A stretch of 51,956 nt of DNA from Actinomycetospora callitridis. GTDB taxonomy: Bacteria; Actinomycetota; Actinomycetes; Mycobacteriales; Pseudonocardiaceae. Shown one piece after another: positions 51,749 through 51,956 of this stretch. Where the stretch lies: assembly GCF_028737265.1 (NCBI RefSeq), contig NZ_JAQZAK010000017.1, forward strand, positions 1-51,956, in the 5' to 3' direction. Within the stretch, counting starts at the first letter, position 1, and each line of letters begins with the position of its first letter. Position numbers and translations under genes: made by a program. The notes beneath the pieces are model-generated. The model was not told the origin of the DNA, searched no databases, and worked only from the letters and a program-made list of their open reading frames with translations.

Positions 51749-51956
51749 GACCAAACCATCCTGAGGACCTCGTGATCCCCCATCGGGGTGTTCTGCCTGC
51801 TCAGAGCCCGTGGGGCGATGTGGGGGGCGCGAGCGCGACCCTGGCGCCTCCGGGCCCCGCGAGCCCGTCGACACGCCGTTCCGGGGTGCGACGGGGGCGG
51901 TCTGAGCAGGGGATGCGGCGCCCCGGCCTGCCGGTGGGGCGGGGTGGGGGGCGGGG

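Overview
The window is very GC-rich DNA (roughly three quarters G+C) from an actinobacterium, most likely of the Pseudonocardiaceae. Pointers are the Wag31/DivIVA-SepF-FtsZ division set, a MurE of the meso-diaminopimelate type, a mycobacterial-type biotin synthase with its BsaP partner, a DnaE1-type replicative polymerase, and frequent GTG starts with 4-bp stop/start overlaps. Almost everything is on the minus strand; only a PaaX-type regulator and a truncated globin are on the plus strand. No tRNA, rRNA, CRISPR array or complete mobile element was found.

Region 1 (1-10657) is a biotin locus with unusual insertions: a DUF2567 membrane protein (cut by the window edge), bsaP, bioB, bioD, a pair of MEDS-domain regulators (one fused to a degenerate GHKL ATPase, one to a STAS domain), bioF, a SulP transporter fused to a beta-carbonic anhydrase, bioA, and a divergent PaaX-family regulator. 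The enzymes cover the pimeloyl-thioester to biotin steps (BioF, BioA, BioD, BioB+BsaP). The inserted genes suggest a link to bicarbonate supply and a partner-switching type of regulation, but that is inference.

Region 2 (10668-16942) is accessory metabolism: a tetR-MFS exporter-aldehyde dehydrogenase operon with a palindromic operator, an amidohydrolase with a class II aldolase, an atypical truncated hemoglobin, and a VOC protein. Region 3 (16974-29515) is housekeeping: dnaE1, an acidic hypothetical protein, dapA, a cupin, mdh, a type II NADH dehydrogenase, and the overlapping chain antiporter-lspA-rluD-hypothetical.

Region 4 (29658-51956) is the division and cell-wall (dcw) cluster read leftward from mraZ: mraZ, rsmH, ftsL-like, pbpB/ftsI, murE, murF, mraY, murD, ftsW, murG, murC, ftsQ, ftsZ, pgeF, yggS, sepF, divIVA (wag31), and a proline-rich membrane protein with an Ada-like cysteine motif. 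Most junctions overlap by 1-8 bases, so translation is probably coupled. Control elements are visible: four MraZ boxes at exact 10-bp spacing, an mraW-type 5' leader with a CUUCCCC hairpin loop, an ftsQ-ftsZ intergenic element, and a strong hairpin after divIVA. Notable oddities are a rare-codon island inside rsmH, the absence of yggT between sepF and divIVA, and the degenerate MEDS regulator pair.
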